Shown here piece by piece: positions 10,590 to 21,560 of a stretch of 64,000 bases of DNA. Under the pieces are notes generated by a model. The model made no database searches. It was not told the DNA's origin and was given only the letters and a program-made list of their open reading frames with translations. Source of the stretch: Hawksworthiomyces lignivorus (taxonomy: Eukaryota; Ascomycota; Sordariomycetes; Ophiostomatales; Ophiostomataceae); contig NTMA01000001.1 in NCBI GenBank assembly GCA_002917075.1, positions 1,178,001-1,242,000 of the forward strand, in the 5' to 3' direction. Made by a program: the position numbers and the translations under genes. Within the stretch, counting starts at the first letter, position 1. Every line of letters begins with the position of its first letter.

Positions 10590-11921
10590 TTGGCAACAAC
10601 CGCTCGTAGCGGGAACCTTCGCCAGCCTCCCAACATAAATTCAGCAATGGAGGAACAGCCGCCGCTGTGGTCGCGCATATGGACGCGGATACAGACATGG
10701 AGGTCACAGCTTCAGAATCGGCGCGGCCGCCGACAGCCCCCGATCCACACCTTTTCTATGCGCGTCCTCTTGGTCGTTCCCATCTTGCTTGCCGTTGCTA
10801 CGGCGCTTGTACTCTTTGTCCATTCGGACGTGAACGTGGCAATGCTTTACTCGCAGTGCCACGCGCGCGCCCGCCTGCCCGGCCTTTCGCGGATCCCGCT
10901 TCTCGGCGCTCCGTCCTGTTTCCTTGTGAGCTTCTTCCAAGAAGCGCTGGCCGCGTCGGCGCGGGGCTTTGCCGTCATGACTGTAGTGCTCTCATTCGTC
11001 GCCTGCCTGCTGACGGTCAGCACCGTCGAAGCTGCCCGGATCTGTAACGGGCCGAGCCTGCTCATCGCCTACCCGACGGGCCCGTGGCTCGTGTTCAATC
11101 TGATTGGAGGTGCCATGGTGTGGGAGCTGGTCATCCTGCCCGCGTTCTTCCAGCGGTCGAAGCAGATCTTGGCTGCCAGTCAAGCTGAAGGCGCGCTAGA
11201 AGCGGCTAGGGGCGAAGCTAGCGCTGAGGAGGCAGATGGTGATCTTCCGGTCGACGCCAGCCGCGGAAGCACCATGCGTCACCTCGGTGTCGTGGCCGAG
11301 GTTGTTGCCATTCCGGCGGCCGTGGCCATCGGGTATGTGCTGCCATCCGTACTTATGATCGCCACGGATGCTCCGGCGGCCATTGTCGTCTGGCTCTTCT
11401 TCCCCGTGTACGTCTCGCTTCTTCGACAGGCGATCCGCTATGCGACAGTGCGAACTGCGGCATCCAGTCGAACCACACTCCATCTGGAATCCCACCGGCC
11501 GTCGCTGCTGGCCGTCTATGCGGTGCCCATCGTGTGCTCTGCGTTGGCGCACGGCGTCTTCCTCTGGAACCTGGCCACTCAGTCTGACGACCGGAAAGAG
11601 ATGACAAGATCGACGCTCCGGTTCATCGAGATCGATGTTTTCTTCATTTGCCTGACTGTGCTTTACTGGATCCTGGTGGAGGCGGGATGGCGGGTCGTCC
11701 TCGTGGTGCTTGGCTGGTCTGTGGTGCTGGGTCCCGGCGCGGGCCTTTGCATTGGCTGGATCCACCGAGAGACGCAGCTAGGCTTTGTCTGTGACGACGA
11801 CGAAGACGAAAACGAAGATGCTGATGGAGATGACGCGAATGCAGGTAGAATACCAAACCAGTTGCAGAACGAGACAGCAGGGGGCGACGCTCCAAGCGAA
11901 GAGACCCCTCTACTTCGGTGA
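10590..11921 (+). CDS. Multi-spanning membrane protein, unknown function
   Basis: A single exon of 443 codons. About eight hydrophobic segments are visible: MRVLLVVPILLAVATALVLF (about residues 57-77), GFAVMTVVLSFVACLLTV (about 124), LVFNLIGGAMVWELVILPAF (about 164), then segments near 225-250, 255-275, 300-320, 345-365 and 370-395. A charged Ala/Glu loop separates the first three from the rest. The C-terminal tail is strongly acidic (DDDEDENEDADGDDAN) and ends EETPLLR, an acidic dileucine-type signal like those that route membrane proteins to the vacuole through AP-3. It resembles fungal-specific integral membrane proteins, but I cannot name a family. A second in-frame ATG at 10647 (MEEQPPLW) is an equally good start. 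Confidence 0.75.
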   Translation: MATTARSGNLRQPPNINSAMEEQPPLWSRIWTRIQTWRSQLQNRRGRRQPPIHTFSMRVLLVVPILLAVATALVLFVHSDVNVAMLYSQCHARARLPGLSRIPLLGAPSCFLVSFFQEALAASARGFAVMTVVLSFVACLLTVSTVEAARICNGPSLLIAYPTGPWLVFNLIGGAMVWELVILPAFFQRSKQILAASQAEGALEAARGEASAEEADGDLPVDASRGSTMRHLGVVAEVVAIPAAVAIGYVLPSVLMIATDAPAAIVVWLFFPVYVSLLRQAIRYATVRTAASSRTTLHLESHRPSLLAVYAVPIVCSALAHGVFLWNLATQSDDRKEMTRSTLRFIEIDVFFICLTVLYWILVEAGWRVVLVVLGWSVVLGPGAGLCIGWIHRETQLGFVCDDDEDENEDADGDDANAGRIPNQLQNETAGGDAPSEETPLLR

Positions 11922-12633
11922 AAGAGGTGAAGACCAAGGGCTCTATGGACGAGACTGGAAAGTGCATTAAAGAGGATCAAAGCAATGCCCGATTTGTACG
12001 CATTATAGGGGAGATATATATCTGTTTGTTTGTTTTCGGCATTCATCATGTACCATATTTACAGCAAGCGAATACGTAGTCAAGTTAGAACGCGGAGGCC
12101 GGCCTCGATAAAAAACGTCTTTCGACAGCTACCATATTTCAAAATCAAATTGCTTAATATTATTGAAGATATTTAAACAGAGCTTTTCCAGGTGCTGCCC
12201 TTCTGTGCTCACCTATTGAACTGCGATTGACTGGTGCTGAGAGGCATTAAATATGGCAACTGATTTGTTCTTCAGCCCCACCTCAATTGATCACGACATC
12301 GCCATCCCGAAGCACGACAGCAGTCACACCCGCTATTTATTTACTGGCATGGCACCTGTGTCATTTCATCTAGAGCGGCCCAACCCCTTCCCACCTTCTA
12401 GTTTTCAGCCATTTCCCCATATTCTTGGAATTTTTGTGTCTAGACGCAACCCCTCCCCCCAAAAAGAAAAAAAGAGAGAAAAAGAAAAAAAGAAATAGAA
12501 AAATAAGCAAAAGAAACGATAAACGCTAGCCCTTTCATATTCAACGATCCTGCGTCTTTGTCATTTGATCCTCGATACTTCGTTGTGCAACCCAATCATT
12601 GATCTTCTCTGCGACTCTACCTCCTCTTCTACA
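11922..12633. other. Convergent 3' flanks with purine tract
   Basis: Between a plus-strand and a minus-strand gene. 12460-12512 is a long A/G-only style tract (aaaaagaaaaaaagagag type). No gene is seen. Confidence 0.6.
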
Positions 12634-15274
12634 CTACGATGAAAACTCATTGTTGATGGTGCTGATGTTGTTGATGTTGCTATTGCTGTTTGTCGAAGTC
12701 ACCCAATCCCCCGAGAACCAGCCACCGAGATCGACGGCCCCCATATTATCCACATCGAGATCAAATGCGTCCAAAGCAGCAGCTTGATGTGACGCAGGGA
12801 TGGTGCCACTAGCCGGCTGCGACAGATCGTCTGCGGGATCCACTGGGTCTGGGGTACTGATTGTGGCCGCCGCCGCGGAGGTCGCCGCCGCAGCTGCGGA
12901 CATGTGGTTATCAAATGCGTCAAACATCCCAGGGACCTGCTGTTGTGCTTGAAAGACGCCCGGAGGCATGTAGGGAGGCTGAGGGATGGTCGCTCGACGA
13001 TTAAGCCCAATGCCGGTGCCTGCTGTTGCAGTTGCAGTTGATGTTGCTGTTGCTTCGGGTATGTCGGTCGCACTGCGTACAATCCTGTTGCTGTTCAACG
13101 TACGGCTGTTCGTAGGCTGCGGAAGGCTGGTCACCATGGCGTCGTCATCGTCGATTTCCATGTGTGCTACTTCTGGCGTGCTCCGCCCGCTTGGCGCGAC
13201 TTCCGCGCCAAGTCCATGGGCCATCAATTTCTCAAGGTTGGTGCGCTTTATTACTACTGCGTTAGCACTCCGTGCTGTGTGCGTCCTTTTCACTCACTCC
13301 GATTCTCGTTTTGCCTCCGCGTGTTTCACTTACAATACGCAATGTAGCTGGTGTAGTTATAGTTTGCTCAAGGACGCGAATGCATACCCCCGCAAGATCG
13401 AGAAACGTGTCATAAGGCATGCCAGCTTCCTCTTCGCTTGAAGAATTGCTGCCGCTAGTCCTGCTGATGTAGTAAAGCAGCCGTACACATTGATACAGGC
13501 AAATGGGGAGGTCCAGGTCGGTTACAGGCACGCCGTTGTCCAGTGTCAACAGTAGCCGGAACATCTCAGCCATGGCCTGCGCATGCTCCAATACCTGGAG
13601 ACGGCAGTGCTGCACAAACTTGGGATGTTGTTGCTCAAGTTGCGTGATACATGAAGGAGAAAGTGCCTCCTGCAGCCCCACGAGCGCTACGCGATAGAGC
13701 TCGCAGTGGCATTGCTCCCACCAGACATGGGTCATAAGGAACACACAGAGGCGCGGCGAGTAGGTCCGTAGCCGGACGTTAGCTTCAGACCAGCGGAAGC
13801 TGGTTGGCAGCCGCTCAGCAAAGCTGTCTAGGTCGGCCGCAATTTCCGCGCAGCGATGTGGGATCGATGCTATTTCGTCTGCGGGGCTGGTAGATGATAT
13901 GTTAGAGGTGATTTGCTTTGTGAACTTCAGAATGCGGCCGCGCAGCGACCGGATACGGACGTGCAAGGCGAGAAAGCCGATATCATCGGGTAACGGGGGT
14001 AGCGAGCCGTCTGGGGCCGTGGGAGGATAGAGCGGTTCGGTCTTCTCGGGCAAATCAAACTCAAAGTTGCGTTCGTTGCACGGCAGCTGGATGTTCATGG
14101 CATCGGCGCCGCGGTAGGCCCACAGGCTAAAGTCGGCGTAGCCGTTTGCCATGCTAGAGTCAATCATATACAGCGCCCACATCAGCCGGCGGCGCGATTC
14201 CCGAGCTAGGAAACAGAGCCGCGGGTTCTCGTGGTTAAGCCGGAGGGCGGCTGCAAACCGAGAAGCAACTCCATGGAGCATAAAAGCCGACGAAAACCTG
14301 CCGGAAAGAACGCGGTGGTGGATGACAAATACCAGGGTCTGCAAGCCTAAGGTAGAAGGGCGGTCGAGCCGGTTCAGCACGAGGGCCTCTGCTTCGGCAA
14401 TGCATTGCTTTCCAAGCTCCCGGGTTGCCGGACCGCCGCCCAGGTCCGTCATCAGCGATGTGATCCCTACCAGGGCGAGCAAGAGGGGCCGGTCTACCAG
14501 GCCAGCACGATAGCGCTGCATTAACGACGCCCGGTGCAAGAAAGCAAAAGTCGGGATATGGTGAATGTGGCGGAAAAACTGGTCAAAGGTTCGCATTGCG
14601 AGCGATTCGAGAGTTTCACTGGAGCAAGCACCCCCGCCCATAGTCCGGGGAACGGCAACAGCGCTCGCAGAGTCCAGCATGCCGGAACCTGCCGCTGCGG
14701 TCGCCTCGGCATGATCTGAAGACTCGCTTCGACCTCTCTCATACGAGTTGTCGTCTCGCCCGCCCACGCCGCCGTTGTTGTTGATGTCGCCGGTTACGGA
14801 GCCGGATACAGGGCTCATCCTGGAACGCTTCCCTGGACGATAGATGCACTCGATTCCCAGAGCTCGGCAGCGATCGCATTGCGGCGTACCGCCACTGCAG
14901 CGCGCCTTTCGTGCATGGCAATTCTGGCAGGCCTGCCGGGCACGCCGTCGTGGGATTTGGTGGAGGATGTGGGTACTGCCGCTTGCTCCACCGCCGTCTA
15001 TGGGCATGGAGCCGGCCTCGGGAGGCACAGCAGCACCAGCAAGCATGTCAAAACCGCCTCCGATCCCATCGTCGTACGAGCATGGGAACCCGAGGCGTTC
15101 GCAATTCGAGCAAATATGTCTGCGACCGTCGCAGCGCACTTTCCGGGCACGGCAAGTGACGCAGGTATGCGAGATCCGTTTGCCGTTACCTGCCGACGTC
15201 GCAGAGTCCGAAGGCACTTCTTGTGCGCTGTGAGGAGCGCCCCCTGCACCTACTTCCGTGTTTGTGGTCTCCAT
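12634..15274 (-). CDS. Transcription factor with two Zn(II)2Cys6 domains
   Basis: Exon 1 runs from 15274 to about 13340 and the last exon from about 13277 to 12634, giving about 850 aa. Two complete binuclear zinc clusters sit in tandem. The first is CVTCRARKVRC...CSNCERLGFPC (residues 38-65). The second is CQNCHARKARC...CDRCRALGIEC (116-142). Both have C-x2-C-x6-C-x6-C-x2-C-x6-C spacing with all six Cys. The middle region (about residues 225-640) is the alpha-helical fungal transcription factor domain, with RRRLMWALYMIDSSMANGYA. The last exon is Ala/Thr/Gln-rich with an acidic-aromatic end (DAFDLDVDN, DLGGWFSGDW), which looks like an activation domain. The acceptor GCTAACGCAG is clear, but the GTAAGT donor would place a stop at the junction. 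Neighbouring donors GTATTG or GTGAAA keep the frame, so this junction needs cDNA. Confidence 0.85.
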
Positions 15275-16783
15275 TCATGCTAGGAAGAGCATACTTGTTC
15301 CATGCTCTGTGGGTGTCGAAGAGGGCGCTTGAAAATGCGAGGCGGAATGCGATCGCGCGGAGAAGGGAAGCAGAATATGCGCAAGAAAAGCCGCCCTAGT
15401 GTTTTAGAGGGCGCAACCCCAGATTTGTTTTACGCTGCCAATTCCTTCTGCCGCACGCGATACCCTTGTCTGCGCGCCGTAGTTGGGCTAGGCGTAGGTT
15501 TTTGTCTCTTCCCGCAATTGATCTAGATCATGAATTCGAGCTGTTCCGCTCGACGCTGCTAGATTGCTAAGAAATTCTCCGGCCGACGCTCGTTCCCTTC
15601 ACTGATGACAACTCCTAGCAGTCCAATTATGCGGGGCTCCGGGAAAGGAACGAGAAAGGACGGGAAGTTGTACCTTGTGGCAAAAGGAATTTTAGTTAGC
15701 ACTGGTCGGCGGGTTTAATGACTTTCGAGTTGACACCCAGCTGCGGTCAGGCCCACTCCCAGCAGGCTCAAAGGAAAGACGGGATTGGCTAGTGGGATGA
15801 TTTTTGGCAAAGAGAGATAATGGAAGCTTTCTTCCTCTGTACACTGTGAGATAAAATTTTCGGGGCAGGTATACGCGACTTTTGGTGACAAATGCAAGAA
15901 CATATCTTTAGAGAACTGCAGAAAGTAACACTATATACTCTTTTGTTTTCCATTTGCCTCTTTGCCTTTTTCTTATGTATGTGTGTGTGTTTAATCTTCA
16001 GCTTTCTCCTTTCCCCGTGTTTTCTTATTTCTAGGCGGGCATCTTTTCATTCTCAAGTATGAACAGATGCTAAATTCGTATCTAGTTACCAACTTCTTTT
16101 TACTAAAAGAAATTCTCAGGGAGCAATATCTGGTCGTCAACTGCAGATATTCTCTAACCTAAAAGCTGAAACTACGATTTATGAGCAATATTTTGGCTTT
16201 ATAATTTCTTCATGTTAATATGTGCGCCATGGCATTAAAGCTGTGAAAATTTTGGTGACTGTGAACGAGATATGAGGAAGAAAGGAAATACTCTGTATGG
16301 CAAAGGAACGCCGAAATGGGAAAATAACAGCGAAGATGGAGAAAAAGGACCTCATAATATCGAATTTCGAGAAATCTTCTATTCCACAATATTATCTTGA
16401 CAAACAGACTGACATAGTCATGGCCCATTCCAAACATGTTCACTTCGTTGCCCTGGGCACCTTTTTTCTGGAATGTGGTCCATACTTGGAAGGTGGACTA
16501 CAAATGCGACCGCACATTTGTATATCATTGCTCTGAATTCACTTGTTTTCTCTCCATGGTAATGTCAGATTTGACAGCTTTTTGATAAATGTTTTTTTTT
16601 CGATTAAATGGCCGTCTTCGTGGTAACCTGCGTCCTACCATAGCATCGACACACACCAAGCATTGACAAAAGTGAAAACAGCAAGACACCGTATTCTCGA
16701 CCAGAGGTCCCAGAACAGAAGTATATGGGTTGAACAGAGGGAAGTAGGCAACAAAGACTTCACAGGCAACGTAACCTTCGAGC
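15275..16783. promoter_or_regulatory. Large divergent intergenic region
   Basis: 1.5 kb between divergent genes, so it holds both promoters. Short open frames (for example near 16210-16440) have no coding-like features. Sequence from 15900 to 16600 is AT-rich with a TG repeat near 15978. No RNA gene is recognised. Confidence 0.55.
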
Positions 16784-18290
16784 ATGGCCAAGTCGGATGC
16801 CGACAAAGATGACGACGAAACATCATCGCCAAAAAAGGGAAAGAAGAGATGGCTGCCATTGAGCTCATCATCACTACCGTCTTCGCCACCAGAGTGGATT
16901 CCGGTACCTAAGGTTGTCATGTTTATGTTCGGCCTCAACCTGATTTTCATCATGGTAGGCGTAGTGGTATCAGGCTTGGTCCTTGGTGGCACAATCCAAG
17001 TCAGTGCAAAAGCAATCGGCCTGACGCAGAGCCTTGTGCTCTTTTCAGTGAGTAATTTATCTTGATATCAATGCGTCTACCTTACAGCGGCTTGTTCTGA
17101 TCTCCTGCATCTACTTCTCCCAAAGTCCGTTTTTGGTATCACATATATGGCCCTCTATGTTTATGCCTCGAGGAAAGCCGAGGAAAGCGCTGGCCAGCAA
17201 TTACCAGAATGCCGGTCAGCTCTGCACGCGCGCATCATCGTCACGGGCCGCATTACAGTGGCGCTATGGACAGTGGCACTGATTGCTGTTGGCATAACCT
17301 TAGGAGGCCAGCCAGCTGACGACCCATCCAAGGCATCTTCGTTAGGAGCCCTCCGTGCCAACTTGGCATCTTGTTTAGTCAACTGGTCAGTGTGAAATGT
17401 TCGAACGAACCTAAAATGACCAAACCCGTTTCTAACTCTTCTCAAGTTTGGATATGGCTGGCATCTCCATTGTCGCGGAGCGGACCAAGCGTCCCTTCGT
17501 CTTACCCTGGGTTACGCCGCCTATGCCGGAGGGCCAAACATCATCTGCCAAAGCTCTCATCCAAGACATTTTGGATGATGGAGTTTCGGGGCATCCAGTA
17601 GCCAGTTCTGACAATGAGTCGGTAAAGGCAGAGTATTCACCAATCGGGGAAGATTCGTCAACTTCAAAGAAACCAGACTTTCACGAAAATATAAAATCGA
17701 CAACCGATCTCAGCGTCACAGCCAGCTCAACGGTTCTCCCGCTGCCATCTGCAGATCCGTTCTCGAGTTCATGCAGCACACTCTTCGAAAGGAATGAACA
17801 ATGGAATAAGGTGGATGAAGGTGGAAGTACGGCTGGCACGGGATACAAGTCGTCCTCCGTTCCACAGCTTTCGAGTATCCCACCTAGGCCATCGCCGGCT
17901 GCCCGGACCAGCTCATCATATACAGCAGCTTCTGCATACCAGTTCCCCCCACCACCTCGCAAATATGTATCCCCTATGCAACAAGGACCAGTAAATCCCA
18001 TACCCACCCCTTCGGCACACACAGCTCGACCACCTTTAACACGATCCATGGCGAATGGGATCCCTCGTTATGGGGGAGGTCCGCGGCCATATTCAACGGA
18101 ACCCGGGGGAGTACACAGTACATATTCAAGCATGAAACCAGGAAGAGGAGGGATAGGTGGCCCACGACCAGTAGGAAAGCGACTTTTCAATAAAGCTGTG
18201 GAAGGCTTGAAAACAACAAGCAACAGTGAAGACCCTGGGTGGGACGACTGGAGCACCGTTCGCGTCCCAGGTTCGTATATCGAAGTGTAG
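16784..18290 (+). CDS. Membrane protein with three or four TM segments and a Pro/Ser-rich tail
   Basis: Exons 16784-17051, 17088-17385 and 17447-18290 give about 469 aa. Intron 2 (GTCAGT, branch TCTAAC, CAAG) is convincing. Intron 1 (GTAATT...TTACAG) is only 36 nt but is the choice that gives SDLLHLLLPKSVFGITYM in frame. Hydrophobic segments are VVMFMFGLNLIFIMVGVVVS (about residues 45-65), the helix around VFGITYMALYVY, and ITVALWTVALIAVGITLGG. After LASCLVNCLDMAGISIVAER the C-terminal 240 residues are soluble, Ser/Pro-rich and probably disordered (PPPPRKY, YGGGPRPYSTEPGG, KPGRGGIGGPRP). I do not recognise the family. It may be a fungal membrane protein with a cytosolic tail. Confidence 0.65.
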
Positions 18291-18946
18291 CCTAAGTATA
18301 AAGACATATCACATGAAAATGCATATTCAGTTAGAAGCCTCACTTGCCAGGCATAGTGTTTTTTTAGATACACTATTTTTGAACCTCGAGAATGTCCTAG
18401 TACCTTGATGCGATTGAATCCACTGTAAAATTAACTGCCACTGGAAGGCGGGGCGTGCTCTGGCACCACTACCAAATTTTACGGGCTGCTGCCTTGGATG
18501 CCAGGGCGGCGTCTACCACCACATTAAGGCAGCTAAGCTAGTGAGATCTCTCTTCCCAGCCTTAAATTAAAGAGCATCCGCTGCCCACAGCTACAATACC
18601 AACGAGGTCAGGAAAGAGCACCAAAAAGAATGATATAACGATGAAGGCAACCAGAAATGAAGCAAAGAACTCCGAAAGTGCTTAAATATGGACTCTATCT
18701 TTGATTAGAAGACAAAATATTTGAGCCGCTTCTGTTCACTGTCCCACTTATAGCGGCTCTCCGTTGTTAACCTTGGTATTGTTTTAACAATCTATGTGTG
18801 TGAATCACATACCTACCCTCTTCATCCTTCGTCTTTTCTTATTCAACCTACTTCTTTTATTATTTTAAGTTCAGTTTACTAGACTTCACGGAAGCCAATT
18901 TTGGGGGGGAAAGGGATTCATTCATCGGACAGAGAAGCAAGTCAGG
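18291..18946. other. Intergenic region
   Basis: 3' flank of the membrane protein gene and promoter of the F-box gene. No open frame or RNA is seen. A pyrimidine-rich stretch near 18820-18865 just precedes the F-box start. Confidence 0.6.
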
Positions 18947-20440
18947 ATGGATCCGCAAGCTGCTAGCCAATTTGCTAGTCTGCCTATCGAGCTGCTCCTG
19001 CGTATCACTAGGCAGCTCACCACTTCTGATCTCTGTGCCGTCCGCTTGGCCTGTAAACGGGTTGAGAGGGCACTCTTCAACTCCTTCAGCCATGAATTTT
19101 TCCGCAAGAAGCAGTTCATGCTGTCTGACGCGAGTTTGCAGGCGCTGGTAGCCATATCTCAACATCCAGCGCTGGCACCGGTGCTGCAGCATGTTGTCAT
19201 CGGTCTTGACCAGTTCAGTCACGCAACTTCAAGTTCAATCACAAATGAGCAGCTCTTGGCATACCGCTTGCAGACCGCTGCACAATTCACCCTTGTACAC
19301 ACTGGCCGTGCCGTGGCGCTGCTTGCCGAGGCGTTTGCCAACCTGCAAAAGCATGGAAGTCTAGTTACCATAGATATCCGTGACTTTTATTCCCACAGTC
19401 GCTACCGCGACGGACCCGATGCTCTGTGGACGAGCTATGGCGCTCCGACTGTGTTCCGAACAACCGGAATGAGGCTTCCGATGGCGTCTTCCAACTGGGC
19501 TGGGGTCCGTTGGCGCGTGAACGATCGTACCGCGGACGACAACGTGTCGGCTGTCTTTGCGCTGGTGCTCCGCGCTCTCGCTCGGGCTAGCGCGCGGCCT
19601 ACGAATCTCGAGGTACTGATCCGGAATCGCCAAGCGGGACTCTCAGATTTTGCATTTGACTTGACAGGCGATGGTACTGGCAGTATCAGCGATGGCAAAG
19701 CTTTACAAGATGTCGTTAGCCATTTGCGAAGACTGCATCTTGATGTTTCCCTGAATTCTGGCGCTCTCAATATGGCGCGAACACAAGGGAGCACTGCCCA
19801 TCCACCGTTGCTGTTCGGAGCTGTGCTGCACCGTTTCCTCGAAGCGTCACAGAATTTAACCTGGTTACGTCTAAATTTCCAGCAAACGGACACTGGCTAC
19901 ATCAGCGCGTATATCAACATATTTATGGAACATCTCGGCCTGCCTGCCTCATCTATGTCTAACCATCCTCTCTCAAAACTAGAGCGTTTGGACCTGGGAT
20001 ACGCCACAATGTCGCCAAATATCGTGCTAAAAGCTATCGAACGTATACCGTCTCTCTGCGCGCTGCATATGCGACGAGTGTACTTCTTCGATGCAAGCGA
20101 CAACGGTCGCCGGCCTAATCTCTGGGCAGGGTTTTTCAGACAACTAGCGCGGCTTTCCACTATCCACCTGACGGAATTTAACGTGGACGACGTCGAGCAG
20201 ATATCTCGCAGACTATCTTCGCAGGTTAAGTTCGATGGCCGTAGAAACGCGAGTTGCAACGGAGATCCTCTGAATGATTTCTTAGAGAAACTGGCCGATA
20301 CTACAACCGTAGACCAACCTCCTATTGTTGAAGATTCTTTCGATGACCCAGAAGTAGACGAAGACTTCGGCGAAGATGAAGAAGATGATGATGGAGAAGG
20401 CGCGGACGGGGAGGAAGAGCAAGACGAAGACATGCAATGA
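18947..20440 (+). CDS. F-box protein
   Basis: A single 497-codon exon. The N terminus has a clear F-box (about residues 10-52): FASLPIELLLRITRQL, then TSDLCAVRLACKRVERAL and FSHEFFRKKQF. This domain normally binds Skp1 and brings substrates to an SCF ubiquitin ligase. The middle has leucine-rich stretches (LERLDLGYATMSPNIVLKAI, LCALHMRRVYFFDAS) that resemble degenerate leucine-rich repeats and would be the substrate-binding part. The C-terminal 45 residues are almost all Asp and Glu (DEDFGEDEEDDDGEGADGEE). The substrate is unknown. It runs toward LCL2 with a 234-bp gap between the stops. Confidence 0.88.
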   Translation: MDPQAASQFASLPIELLLRITRQLTTSDLCAVRLACKRVERALFNSFSHEFFRKKQFMLSDASLQALVAISQHPALAPVLQHVVIGLDQFSHATSSSITNEQLLAYRLQTAAQFTLVHTGRAVALLAEAFANLQKHGSLVTIDIRDFYSHSRYRDGPDALWTSYGAPTVFRTTGMRLPMASSNWAGVRWRVNDRTADDNVSAVFALVLRALARASARPTNLEVLIRNRQAGLSDFAFDLTGDGTGSISDGKALQDVVSHLRRLHLDVSLNSGALNMARTQGSTAHPPLLFGAVLHRFLEASQNLTWLRLNFQQTDTGYISAYINIFMEHLGLPASSMSNHPLSKLERLDLGYATMSPNIVLKAIERIPSLCALHMRRVYFFDASDNGRRPNLWAGFFRQLARLSTIHLTEFNVDDVEQISRRLSSQVKFDGRRNASCNGDPLNDFLEKLADTTTVDQPPIVEDSFDDPEVDEDFGEDEEDDDGEGADGEEEQDEDMQ

Positions 20441-20674
20441 TATACAACAGCCATGTTAAAGCATCTTAAGTATATTTATTTCGTATCTCGTTTATAACCA
20501 TGTCTAGATACATCGTTTCAATTTTCGTTTGTTTTTTCAACTTTCTAGCTCTAGTTTTAAGATAGCAAGCCATTTGTACAAGACATGAGAAGTTATAAAT
20601 TACATGGAAATCGTATAGCAGTATTTTCTTTATCATTTTATATATTTCGTCGACGACTAGCCTTTCTCGCTGTC

Positions 20675-21101
20675 TCAGAGCATCCCTTTTCGTGCGAGTT
20701 CGATTTTGCGCGCTGCCTCGCCATCTTTAAAACCTCCACGCGAGACGCAGGTCCGCTGGCCTTCAGCAAGCTCAAACTTGTCTTGTATCGCTGGAAATGG
20801 GCATGGGCAGTGGTGTGGGAAATGGACGCAGGCTAAAAAGTTAGCATATAGACCAGAGCAAGAAACAAATTGGGCCTGGCCACCATGACGAACCCAATGT
20901 GTCCGGACACAGGTACTTATCGCAGTAGGCTTTCTCCACGCTTGCCTGGTACCACGAGGAGTCGCTCGGTACATTCTGCGGTTGCTGGTGTTGTTGACCG
21001 CCGCCGCCGAACATTTGGTCGAAGAAGCCAAACTGGCCATAGACGCAGACTGCTTGAAGCAGCGCTAGACTCCATAATAAAACAAAGTGCAGGGCGAACA
21101 T
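20675..21101 (-). CDS. LCL2: Long chronological lifespan protein 2, secretory
   Basis: Exons 21101-20894 and 20832-20675 encode 121 aa. The intron (GTTCGT, branch GCTAAC, TTTAG) joins KYLCPDTL to [15 protein letters not shown] signal peptide is obvious: [22 protein letters not shown], with cleavage before [12 protein letters not shown]. The mature part has the family's [11 protein letters not shown], a set of conserved Cys ([23 protein letters not shown]) and the end [15 protein letters not shown]. Yeast LCL2 is linked to ER-associated degradation and lifespan. The short Gly/Gln/His-rich linker is typical of fungal copies. The ATG at 21101 is chosen because it gives the signal peptide; an upstream in-frame ATG would bury it. 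Confidence 0.95.
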
Positions 21102-21560
21102 GGTGAATCGTAGGCAAAGAAAGCAAAGAGTCTGGAATATGAAAACGGCAACTATCAATAAGTCAAAGCTAGACGACTCTAGACACCGAGAGAGAAAGGG
21201 GAATTAAGGCGCATGCTTCCCCAGACATGCCCTCGGAAAGGTGAAAGAGGGTCTACCCTTCTAAAACGGCTTTGCTGTCCAAAACAGGTCCAGCGGCAAG
21301 CTTAATAGATTCATTATTGAAGACCCTCATCCAATGAAATATGTTTATGAGCTTAACTAGCGGCTTATCGTTATCAAGCAAATATTCCGCTGTCTCACGT
21401 ATTACTAAGCTGTAAACGAGTCACGTGTAGTAGTATTTTAGATTCAAAAGTAAAATTTTATGTGATCGTAAAGGTCACTCCATTGTTTAGGCCTCTTCCA
21501 GGAACGCAATATACCCAGGCCAACAACAAGAGCTGCGGCTACACAGCTTAAGCAGACTCA
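21102..21560. promoter_or_regulatory. Divergent promoter between LCL2 and the bL27m gene
   Basis: About 460 bp, AT-rich in the middle. No gene. Divergent transcription implies that both promoters lie here. Confidence 0.55.

Noticed and set aside
11196..11765. 189-codon minus-strand frame inside the membrane protein gene
   Set aside because: Antisense shadow, hydrophilic and Asp/His-rich with no domain. The plus-strand frame has clear TM segments.
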